This document shows, in pieces, positions 6,358 through 13,862 of a stretch of DNA of 64,000 nt. The translations under genes and the position numbers were made by a program. The stretch covers positions 58,125 to 122,124 of the forward strand of contig NZ_BMGS01000011.1 of NCBI RefSeq assembly GCF_014640315.1. Direction: 5' to 3'. The notes beneath the pieces are model-generated. The model ran no database searches. It worked only from the letters and a program-made list of their open reading frames with translations, and was not told where the DNA came from. Origin of the DNA: Hymenobacter glacieicola. GTDB taxonomy: Bacteria > Bacteroidota > Bacteroidia > Cytophagales > Hymenobacteraceae. How positions within the stretch are numbered: the first letter of the stretch is position 1; every line of letters begins with the position of its first letter.

Positions 6358-9300
6358 ATGGAACAAACTACCCAACTCGAAACCGGCACCTACGAAATCC
6401 TGCGCAACCGCCTGCTCAAGAGTAGCACCGACCTGCGCCAGCGCCTCGACAAGCTGAATGCGGAGCGCAAGCAGGTGTTTGGGGCCGTGGATACGCGCCT
6501 GCTGGGCACTGGCCGCATTACCACGGAAAACAACTGCGTGCCCTGGGATATGGTGCCGGTGGGGCAGCGGTTCATCTTTGGGTATAACGTGGTGTTGGGG
6601 CTGAAGGCGGAGCCAGATTTGGCCGACGTGTTTGGGGTGTACGAGTACACGGAGCACGACTTCCGGCCGCTGGGGCTGGAGCTGCTGCAGAACCCGCAGT
6701 TTCTGGAGGAGTTCCGCAACCTGTACCGCTACTACAAGAACACCCAGTTCGTGAAGTTTGCGGTGCTGGGCGCGCACCTGTTCATGGTGTTCCGGGTGGG
6801 CAAGAGTGCCTCGGATGTGAAGACGTTTAAGTGGCTCCTGCAGGGCGACACGCTCACCTACCTCGACAACCGCTCTGACCATGAGTACACCTTCCCGCCC
6901 CAGCACGAGTTTCAGTGGAAGCGCGCCACCCGCGACATGCAGCGCGGCGGCAAGCACCCCCACATCAGCATCGAGGACAAGGTGTTTGTGGAAACCATTG
7001 GCGGCGATTTGACCATTAAAGTCGAGGACAACACCAGCACCGGGCAGGGTATTCTGAGCGAGCCGGTGGACGACAAGGACCAGACCCTGGACGACTCGGA
7101 AATCTACTTTGCGGTGGTGGGCAACCTGATTCTGCTCAAGATCCGGCCCTACCAGGAGCAGCAGTACCGCTACTTCATCTTCAACTTCAAGCTCAAAACT
7201 GCCCAGCGCCTCGATGCTTTGGCCGATGCCTGCGTGCTGCTGCCCGACGGGCAGGGCCTGATTTTTCCGCACGGCTTCTACCTGCAAACCGGCGACAACA
7301 AGCTGTTCGACAACGGGCTGCGGGAGATGCTGTTTGAGAAGCGGGTGGTGTCGCCGAACGGGGAGGATTTCCTGTACGTGTTCTACAACAAGGACCAGGG
7401 CACCTACCTGCTGCTGAGCTACAACCGCATTGCCCAGCGCGTGGATAACCCCATTGTGTGCCACGGCTACGCCCTGTTTGAAAACGGGGAGCTGTGCTAC
7501 TTCCGGGCCGACGACGAGCCCAAGAAGCACCACGCCGTGCAGATCTGGCAGACGCCCTACACGGCCCCGGATTTCGAGCTACCCGTCACCTCCGATTCCT
7601 ACCTCTACAAGCTGGGAAATAAGGAGATTGTGCGGGCCATGAGCGAGGTACAGGAAGTCCTGACGCTGACCAGAAAGGACGACTCCTACGCCGGCCTCTA
7701 TCTCGACCTGATCCGCCAGACCACCGCCCTGACTGACGCCTACCACTGGCTGCGCGAACCCGCCGCCCAGGCCCTGGCCGAGCCCCTGGGCGAAATCCGG
7801 CAAACGGCTACGGCGGCCGTGGAGGAGTTTGAGAAGGTGCAGAGCATCCGCAAAAACACCGCCCAGCAAACCCAAACTGTTTTCCAGAAGGCCGACGAGC
7901 TGGTGGGCCGCATCCGCCGCTCGGCGCCCGATACCGTCACAGAGTTTGTGCAGCTGCTGGGCGAGCTGCGCGGGGTGCGGGGCGAGGTGATTTCCCTGAA
8001 AGAGCTGCGCTACGTGGAGCTGCCCGCCGTGGAACAGCACGCCACTGGCCTAGAGGAGCTGAGCAAGGAAGTAGCCACCCAAACCGTGGATTTCCTGCTG
8101 AAGCCCGATGCCCTCCTGCCCTACGCCCAGCGCGTGCAGGCCATTGCCGACGGCGTGGAGCAGGTGCAGAAAACCGTGGAGGCCGACCAGCGCGAGCAGG
8201 AAGCCACCGCCGTGGCTCAGGAGCTGGAGCTGCTGATTGAGGTAGTGAGCAACCTACCCATCCCCGACCCGACCCAGACCACGGCCATCATCGACAACAT
8301 CTCGACGGTGTACGCCCGCTTCAACCAGATTCGGGCGGCGCTAAAGCGGCGGCGGCAGGCCCTGGCCGGCACGGAGGCCCAGGCCGAATTTACCGCCCAG
8401 CTCAAGCTGTTGGAGCAGGCCCTCACCAACTACCTCGACCTAGCCGACACGCCCGCCAAGTGCGACGAGTACCTGACCAAGCTCATGGTGCAGCTAGAGG
8501 AGCTGGAAGGCAAGTTTCCCGACTTCGACCGGTTCATCGAGCAACTTACTACCCGCCGCGAGCAGGTGGTAGAAGCCTTCGAATCAAAGAAGACGGCCCT
8601 GGTAGCGGCCCGCAACCAGCGCGCCACGGCCTTGCTGCAAAGCGCCGAGCGGCTGCTGAAAGCCGTGCAAAGCCGGCTTACCCGCCTAGAATCGGTGGCG
8701 GACATCAACGGGTACTTTGCCGCCGACGTGATGGTGGAGAAGGTACGCCAGACGGCTCAAGAGCTACTAGGCCTCGGCGACTCGGTGAAGGCCGACGACG
8801 TGCAGAGCCGGCTGAAAACTCTGCGCGAAGACGCCGTGCGCCAGCTCCGCGACCGGGCCGACCTGTTCGCCGACGGCGGCCAGACCCTCAAGTTCGGCCC
8901 CCACGCCTTCACCGTGAATACCCAGGCCCTGGAGCTGACCGTGGTGCTGCGCGACGACGCCCTACACTACCACCTCACCGGCACCAACTTCTTCCAGAAA
9001 ATCAACGACCCCGCCCTGCTGGCCGCTAGGCCAGTGTGGGAGCAAACCGTAGTATCGGAAAACCAGGACGTGTACCGGGCCGAGTTTCTGGCTTGGCGCA
9101 TTCTGCAGGCCGCCCAGCACCCCACGCCCGCCGACTCGGAAGCGGGTCGCCCCACCGTGCTGTCCGTACCCGAGCTGGGCCACCTCAGCGCCGCCGAGCT
9201 ACTGGCCTACGTGCAGCAGTTCATGGCCGCGCGCTATCAGGAAGGCTACCTCAAAGGCGTGCACGACCACGACGCCACCCTGCTGCTCACGGCCCTGGTG

Positions 9301-11295
9301 CGCCTCACCCGCACCGCCGACCTGCTCCGCTACCCCGCCGACACCCGCGCGGCCGCGGCCCTCTACTGGCTGCGCTTCGCCGACCCCGACCAGCGCGCCC
9401 ACTGGGAGCGGCAGCTCCAGGGCATCGGGGTGCTGCTGCAGGTATTCCCCGATTCTCAGGAGTTCGACGAGCTGAAAACCGAGCTGCAAACAGCCGTGGA
9501 CACCTTTGCCCAGCAAACCGGCCTCTTCACCCTAGGCCAGGTAGCGGAAGCCGGCGACTACCTCTTCCACGAGCTGACCCACACCGGCACCTTCATCATT
9601 GCCGCCGAAGCCGCCGAGCTGTACCAGCAGTTTCAGAAGCAGCTGCAGGAGCGCCAGGCCACGGAGCTGTTTCAGCAGTCGGTGACGGGCCTGCAGGACC
9701 AGCCCGCCGCCCAGTTGCCCCTGATTCGGCAGTGGCTACAGGCCTACCTGCGCCAGGCCCCGACCGCCGCTACCCTCTCCGATTTCTGCAACGAGTGCGC
9801 CGTGCTCCTGCTCACCGGCACGTATGATTCGGCGCGGGTGGTGCACACGCCCCTGCGTGAAACCCTAAGCGGCTTCCAGGGCAGCCACCCGCGCATCGTC
9901 ACGCCGGAAAACCTAAGCCCCCAAGACCCGAAGGCCCCTACCCCCAGCTACCACCTCAACTTCCCCGACTTCCGGCGCCGGCTGCTGCACTACGACCGGG
10001 TGCTGGTGCCGCAGTTCGAGCAGTTTCAGGAGCTGAAGAAGCAGCTGCTGGTGCGGGCCGCCCAGGACCTGCGCCTGGAAGATTTTCGCCCGCGGGTGCT
10101 CACCTCGTTTGTACGCAATCAGCTGATTGACAAAGTATATCTGCCGCTGATTGGGGCTAACCTGGCCAAGCAGATCGGGACGGCGGGTGAGGGCAAGCGC
10201 ACCGACCTCATGGGTTTGCTCCTGCTCATCTCCCCGCCCGGCTACGGCAAAACTACGCTCATGGAGTACGTGGCCAACCGCCTAGGCCTCATCTTCATGA
10301 AAATCAACGGGCCAGCCATTGGGCACGCCGTCACCAGCGTAGACCCTGCCCAGGCTCCCAACGCCGGGGCGCGGCAGGAGCTGGAGAAGCTGAACCTGGC
10401 CTTCGAGATGGGCGACAACGTGATGATTTACGTGGACGACATCCAGCACTGCAACCCCGAGTTTCTGCAGAAGTTCATCTCGCTCTGCGACGCCCAGCGC
10501 AAGATAGAAGGCGTGTACGAGGGCCGCGCCCGCACCTACGACTTCCGCGGCCGCAAGGTGGCGGTGGTGATGGCCGGCAACCCCTACACCGAAAGCGGCG
10601 ACGTGTTTCAGCTGCCCGACATGCTGGCCAACCGCGCCGACATCTACAACCTCGGCGACATTCTCACGGCCGGCTCCGAAGACGCTTTCCGCCTCTCCTA
10701 TCTCGAAAACGCCCTCACCAGCAACGCCGCCCTAGCCCGCCTCGCCACCCAAAGCCCCCAGGACGTGCCCACCCTCATCCGCCTGGCCGAAACGGGGCAG
10801 CAGGACGGCCTAAGCCTGGAGGGCAACCACTCGCCCGAGGAGCTGAACGAGTACGTGGCGGTGCTCCAGAAGCTGCTGCGCCTGCGCGACGTGGTGGCCC
10901 GCGTGAATGCCGCCTACATTGCCAGCGCCGCCCAAGCCGATGCCTACCGCACCGAGCCGCCGTTCAAGCTGCAGGGCTCCTACCGCAACATGAACAAGCT
11001 GGCCGAGAAAGTGCGCCCCGTAATGAACGACCAGGAAATCACGGACCTGCTGGCCGCCCACTACGAAAGCGAAGCCCAAACCCTGACCAGCGCCACCGAA
11101 GCCAACCTGCTCAAGCTGCGCGAGCTGCTGGGCTGGCTTACCCCCGCCGAGGAAGCCCGCTGGCAGGAAATCAAAGCCACCTTCCGTGACAACCTCCGCA
11201 ACTCCGGCGCCGGTCAGCTCCTACAGATGCTCGACAAGCTCGAAAGCATTGCCGGTGGCTTGAGTGGAATTCGGGAGGCGCTGAAGCGGGAGTAA
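6358..11295 (+). CDS. Giant AAA+ ATPase (DUF3686-type 'DNA repair ATPase')
   Basis: A 1645-residue soluble protein. Residues about 1-440 form a mainly beta region, possibly propeller-like, matching what is annotated as DUF3686 in related proteins. Residues about 440-800 are long coiled coils, followed by a mixed helical region to about 1230. An AAA+ module lies near the C terminus: Walker A SPPGYGKTTL at about 1290-1300, Walker B MIYVDDIQ at about 1357, sensor-1 region VVMAGNPYTESGD near 1402 and a candidate arginine finger in LANRADIYN. The database name 'DNA repair ATPase' has little experimental basis. It sits at the end of the YbjN-PspA-YqiJ-flotillin series, so a Vps4-like remodelling role is an attractive inference. 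Start at 6358 is the only one in the space after the DUF559 element. Confidence 0.8.
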   Translation: MEQTTQLETGTYEILRNRLLKSSTDLRQRLDKLNAERKQVFGAVDTRLLGTGRITTENNCVPWDMVPVGQRFIFGYNVVLGLKAEPDLADVFGVYEYTEHDFRPLGLELLQNPQFLEEFRNLYRYYKNTQFVKFAVLGAHLFMVFRVGKSASDVKTFKWLLQGDTLTYLDNRSDHEYTFPPQHEFQWKRATRDMQRGGKHPHISIEDKVFVETIGGDLTIKVEDNTSTGQGILSEPVDDKDQTLDDSEIYFAVVGNLILLKIRPYQEQQYRYFIFNFKLKTAQRLDALADACVLLPDGQGLIFPHGFYLQTGDNKLFDNGLREMLFEKRVVSPNGEDFLYVFYNKDQGTYLLLSYNRIAQRVDNPIVCHGYALFENGELCYFRADDEPKKHHAVQIWQTPYTAPDFELPVTSDSYLYKLGNKEIVRAMSEVQEVLTLTRKDDSYAGLYLDLIRQTTALTDAYHWLREPAAQALAEPLGEIRQTATAAVEEFEKVQSIRKNTAQQTQTVFQKADELVGRIRRSAPDTVTEFVQLLGELRGVRGEVISLKELRYVELPAVEQHATGLEELSKEVATQTVDFLLKPDALLPYAQRVQAIADGVEQVQKTVEADQREQEATAVAQELELLIEVVSNLPIPDPTQTTAIIDNISTVYARFNQIRAALKRRRQALAGTEAQAEFTAQLKLLEQALTNYLDLADTPAKCDEYLTKLMVQLEELEGKFPDFDRFIEQLTTRREQVVEAFESKKTALVAARNQRATALLQSAERLLKAVQSRLTRLESVADINGYFAADVMVEKVRQTAQELLGLGDSVKADDVQSRLKTLREDAVRQLRDRADLFADGGQTLKFGPHAFTVNTQALELTVVLRDDALHYHLTGTNFFQKINDPALLAARPVWEQTVVSENQDVYRAEFLAWRILQAAQHPTPADSEAGRPTVLSVPELGHLSAAELLAYVQQFMAARYQEGYLKGVHDHDATLLLTALVRLTRTADLLRYPADTRAAAALYWLRFADPDQRAHWERQLQGIGVLLQVFPDSQEFDELKTELQTAVDTFAQQTGLFTLGQVAEAGDYLFHELTHTGTFIIAAEAAELYQQFQKQLQERQATELFQQSVTGLQDQPAAQLPLIRQWLQAYLRQAPTAATLSDFCNECAVLLLTGTYDSARVVHTPLRETLSGFQGSHPRIVTPENLSPQDPKAPTPSYHLNFPDFRRRLLHYDRVLVPQFEQFQELKKQLLVRAAQDLRLEDFRPRVLTSFVRNQLIDKVYLPLIGANLAKQIGTAGEGKRTDLMGLLLLISPPGYGKTTLMEYVANRLGLIFMKINGPAIGHAVTSVDPAQAPNAGARQELEKLNLAFEMGDNVMIYVDDIQHCNPEFLQKFISLCDAQRKIEGVYEGRARTYDFRGRKVAVVMAGNPYTESGDVFQLPDMLANRADIYNLGDILTAGSEDAFRLSYLENALTSNAALARLATQSPQDVPTLIRLAETGQQDGLSLEGNHSPEELNEYVAVLQKLLRLRDVVARVNAAYIASAAQADAYRTEPPFKLQGSYRNMNKLAEKVRPVMNDQEITDLLAAHYESEAQTLTSATEANLLKLRELLGWLTPAEEARWQEIKATFRDNLRNSGAGQLLQMLDKLESIAGGLSGIREALKRE

Positions 11296-11311
11296 TTCAT
11301 CAACTCAGCAC

Positions 11312-11337
11312 GTCATGCTGAGCTTGCCGAAGCATCT
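11312..11337 (+). repeat. Interspersed repeat, copy A (gtcatgctgagc...gaagcatct)
   Basis: Reads gtcatgctgagcttgccgaagcatct. Similar sequence occurs at 43065 and 49991, always between genes. The two parts (ctgagctt and gaagcat) look like REP-type extragenic elements. It lies 17 bp after the ATPase stop codon. Confidence 0.55.
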
Positions 11338-11406
11338 TGCATGCTGACATTGCCAAACTAACTGAACCTTTCCGCCTCTGATATATACTGTTATTGAAGG
11401 GTCAGG

Positions 11407-11787
11407 ATGCCCATGCACAATTTGCCTACTGAACTCCTACTAACAATCCTTGCGGGTTGTGCCCTACTGGTTGCTGGTCAGCAAAGCAGGCGACGCTTCC
11501 TGCGGCTGCACCACCACGGACTCCGCACGCAAGGCACTGTTGTTAGCTTCCGGAAAACCGGTGATGATCGGTACGCCACGATTTGCTTTCTTACCGAAGA
11601 CAACCGTCAGATCATTCAGGAAGTCATTGACTACGGCTATTCCAAAGAATCCTCGCTTTCTATTTGGTATGATCCTCTTTTACCGACTCATTTTGTCATC
11701 GGCTCTCCCTCGAAGATGGGCTTCTATTCAATTACCCTTATTGGCACTATCCTAATCGTCTATGCTATCTGGCGGCTCATCTCCTAA
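11407..11787 (+). CDS. DUF3592-like small membrane protein
   Basis: A 126-residue protein with an N-terminal hydrophobic span (about residues 8-24) and a C-terminal one (about 105-124). Between them is a beta-rich extracytoplasmic region (GLRTQGTVVSFRKTGDDRYA, then SSLSIWYDPLLPTHFVIGS), a pattern typical of DUF3592 proteins, whose function is unknown. GC content is visibly lower than in the flanking genes. It lies between the ATPase and a remnant of a second ATPase copy, so it may have arrived with, or survived, the rearrangement that removed that copy. Confidence 0.65.
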   Translation: MPMHNLPTELLLTILAGCALLVAGQQSRRRFLRLHHHGLRTQGTVVSFRKTGDDRYATICFLTEDNRQIIQEVIDYGYSKESSLSIWYDPLLPTHFVIGSPSKMGFYSITLIGTILIVYAIWRLIS

Positions 11788-11790
11788 GCC

Positions 11791-11922
11791 CGCGAAAACT
11801 CCGGCGCCGGCCAATTTCTGCAGATGCTGGACAAGCTCGAAACCATTGCCAGCGGCTCGAGCGGGATTCGGGAGGAGCTGAAAAGAAACAAGCGCCAGAA
11901 CCAGGCTCCTTCCGCGGTTTAG
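11791..11922 (+). pseudogene. 3' remnant of a second giant ATPase gene
   Basis: The 43 codons before the TAG at 11920 read RENSGAGQFLQMLDKLETIA and on to an 11-residue tail (NKRQNQAPSAV). They align with the last ~33 residues of the intact ATPase (NSGAGQLLQMLDKLESIAGG...). Nucleotide differences between the copies fall mostly at third codon positions, so this copy diverged as a coding gene before it was truncated. Nothing of the upstream ~1600 codons remains. It abuts the stop codon of the DUF3592-like gene. Confidence 0.75.
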
Positions 11923-11925
11923 GGA

Positions 11926-11939
11926 CTAGGGGTGGCTGA
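11926..11939 (-). repeat. Partial DUF559-type repeat
   Basis: ctaggggtggctga matches the inverse of the first 14 bases of the 42-bp DUF559-associated repeat (tcaaccacccctag) with one mismatch. The palindromic half is missing. It lies 3 bp after the stop codon of the ATPase remnant. It is short, so chance is possible. Confidence 0.35.
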
Positions 11940-12060
11940 CCTTTTACTACCAACCAGCATCGGAACTGATACTTACCGAAAACTGCCCTTTCGCAGGTGA
12001 CAGCTCACTTCTTAGCCAAGCTCAAAAACCTTCGCTGATTACTCCACTTGCCTTATTACC

Positions 12061-12094
12061 TTTGATTTTTGCTTTGCTAAGCATCCTATATTTC
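12061..12094 (+). promoter_or_regulatory. Candidate Bacteroidota-type promoter
   Basis: TTTG at 12061 and TATATTTC at 12087-12094 are separated by 22 bp, close to the Bacteroidota consensus (TTG, 17-23 bp, TAnnTTTG). The pair lies directly upstream of the ATG at 12105 in an AT-rich stretch. The last base of the -7 element deviates. Confidence 0.3.
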
Positions 12095-12104
12095 TCTTTC
12101 CCAA

Positions 12105-12596
12105 ATGCGTCTTTTACTCCGCAGCACCCTCTCCCTATCCTTACTTGGCTGTATTTCCTTTGCTAGCCTAGCGCAGACGACAACGCCTGCCGCTGCACCG
12201 GCCGCTGCAGCGGTTTCCACTCCGTTGCTCAAGCCTGGCCTGACAAAAAACCAATCCTATAAAAAATACCTCTACCAACGCTACGCCGGCGACGAACAAG
12301 CTACGCGCGTAATTCGGCTGTTTGCCCACCGCCAAATAGGTGGCAAGCTGTGGCTGGGAACGGGAGCATTGGCCATCGGCTTTGTGGCTTCGCAAACTGG
12401 TACTAAGACTAACTCCAATGGAGGCACCACTACTACCACGGTTAGTCCCCTGGGCTACGGCCTCATGCTGGGTTTGTTCGGTGGGGTTGGAATTAGCAAG
12501 CTAGCGCGTTACAGCAACGAGAAGCTATACCAGGAGTTGAGCGGTTACGACCGGGACCACGCCTTTTCGCCTAATGTGCAGGCCAAAATCGACTAA
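12105..12596 (+). CDS. Secreted or membrane hypothetical protein
   Basis: A 163-residue protein with a clear Sec signal peptide (MRLLLRSTLSLSLLGCISFA, probable cleavage after SLAQ). After an Ala/Pro-rich linker comes a short charged segment, then two hydrophobic glycine-rich stretches (about residues 85-100 and 122-138), the second in GYGLMLGLFGGVGISKLARY, suggesting a protein embedded in or lying against a membrane. Similar small proteins of unknown role occur in Cytophagales. It is a single-gene unit with its own candidate promoter and no obvious functional neighbour. Confidence 0.7.
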   Translation: MRLLLRSTLSLSLLGCISFASLAQTTTPAAAPAAAAVSTPLLKPGLTKNQSYKKYLYQRYAGDEQATRVIRLFAHRQIGGKLWLGTGALAIGFVASQTGTKTNSNGGTTTTTVSPLGYGLMLGLFGGVGISKLARYSNEKLYQELSGYDRDHAFSPNVQAKID

Positions 12597-12811
12597 TCAT
12601 CGGCCGGACGACACGCCCCCGCTAGCGAGAGTTACTCCCATTTGGCGCGAGTTTGGCGCAGCGCAACTCGTGTCGTAATGCGTGAGAAGAGTGTGTCTCT
12701 CTTGCTGCGCCAGCAGCAAGCATCGTCCGCGCCGCCTAGAGAAATCTGGGCGGCGTTGTCGTTGGTATGGAGGAAGCCCTATCCTGCTACCCAGCCAACT
12801 CCTCTACCCTC

Positions 12812-13141
12812 ATGGGCAAGCAATACCCCACCATCAGCGCCGACACTCAGGCCTTCATTGAGCGACAGCACGTGTTCTTCGTAGGCACGGCCGCCGCGGA
12901 TGGGCGCGTCAATATCTCGCCCAAGGGCCAGGACACCCTGCGCGTGCTCGATGCCAACCGCGTGGCCTGGCTAAACCTGACCGGCAGCGGCAACGAAACA
13001 GCCGCCCATCTGCTGGAGGTAAACCGCATTACCCTGATGTGGTGCGCCTTCGAAGGCAACACCGCAGCATTACCGCCCTACCCCAGCCGCAACAGCAGCA
13101 TCCCAAACTCCGTTTGCGCCCCCAGAAACTCCCGTAGCTGA
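12812..13141 (+). pseudogene. Truncated PPOX-type flavin-binding protein
   Basis: From MGKQYPTISADTQAFIERQH to about residue 84 the sequence matches the N-terminal half of pyridoxamine 5'-phosphate oxidase-like proteins (FFVGTAAADGRVNISPKG, then VAWLNLTGSGNETAAHL and ITLMWCAFEGN). Family members are about 180-200 residues. Here similarity stops at about 13063, where the frame runs into unrelated DNA belonging to the convergent DUF5615 gene and ends at 13141. Half the split-barrel fold, including the C-terminal dimer and FMN contacts, is missing, so the product is unlikely to be functional. The truncation coincides with the arrival of the DUF433/DUF5615 pair. Confidence 0.75.
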
Positions 13142-13429
13142 GGAAGCCGGGTCAGCAGGAACTCGGCTAGTTTTACTACCGGCACCTGCGCGTTCTGCAC
13201 GGCCCCCACGCGGAGCGGGAACCCTTCGCTCAGTACCAGGCGCAGAAAATCTTCATCCTTGATCAACACATCGTAGCCGTGCCGCCGGGCGTAGCGCCAG
13301 ATGGTGGTATCCGGACTGTTATCCAGGCCAATGTCGCGAACGTGTAGTACCTCCGTGCAGTGGGGGCGAGTGGGGGCGCAAGTAGGCTACCAGTCGCCAC
13401 GATATATTTTCATCGAGCAGGAGGCGCAT
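13078..13429 (-). pseudogene. DUF5615 PIN-like protein, frameshifted
   Basis: Begins MRLLLDENISWRLVAYLRPH, the DUF5615 signature with the acidic DEN motif of PIN-like nucleases. After residue 20 the frame shifts. In another frame the protein continues EVLHVRDIGLDNSPDTTIWR, then YDVLIKDEDF with the second acidic cluster, to the stop at 13078. The break is an exact 10-bp tandem duplication at 13359-13368 and 13369-13378; removing one copy restores a single 113-residue frame. DUF5615 proteins are thought to be toxin-like RNases paired with DUF433 proteins. The partner ends 6 bp upstream, as expected for an operon. Confidence 0.85.
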
Positions 13430-13435
13430 AACCGC

Positions 13436-13669
13436 TTACGCCACCGATAGCAGCACTACGCTTTCCTTGAAGGCCGCATACAGCAGGCAGGCCCTCACCT
13501 GCTCCGGCCCAATTGCCGGAAAATCTTCCGCTATGTCGGCCGAGCTCATGCCGTTGGCCAGCATTTCCAGCACTTCTGCTACCGTGGTACGCGTACCCTT
13601 TACAATAGCCTTCCCAAACCGCACCTGCGGGTTCAGCTCGATGTAGGCTGTAATAGCGGCGGTATCCAT
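13436..13669 (-). CDS. DUF433 domain protein (antitoxin-like)
   Basis: A 77-residue protein: MDTAAITAYIELNPQVRFGK, then IVKGTRTTVAEVLEMLANGM and a final helix ending in ACLLYAAFKES. This is the DUF433 family, a short winged helix-turn-helix in which the GTR.TV.......G motif marks the recognition region. DUF433 genes are commonly placed directly before DUF5615 PIN-like genes, forming a suspected type II toxin-antitoxin pair in which DUF433 is the DNA-binding antitoxin. Here the antitoxin-like gene is intact while its partner is frameshifted. Confidence 0.85.
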   Translation of the reverse strand: MDTAAITAYIELNPQVRFGKAIVKGTRTTVAEVLEMLANGMSSADIAEDFPAIGPEQVRACLLYAAFKESVVLLSVA

Positions 13670-13862
13670 GGCGGCAGCAATAGTAGCGGGTGTACTTCAA
13701 AAGTAACAAAAACACCTAACTGACGCCTAACTTGAGTCTGGCCTTGTGAACAGGGCTTTGGCCCCACGCCCAACTACCCTACCTTGCTCCCCAGCTAATT
13801 CCCTTCCTTCATTTCAGCGGTGGGTGTTTCCTAAGCTGCGCCTGGTGGGGGAGGCGCAGTGC

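Noticed and set aside
11297..11922. Duplicated ATPase 3' ends considered as attachment-site repeats of an integrated element
   Set aside because: The copies differ mainly at third codon positions and have different C-terminal tails, which points to old paralogues, and no integrase is present.
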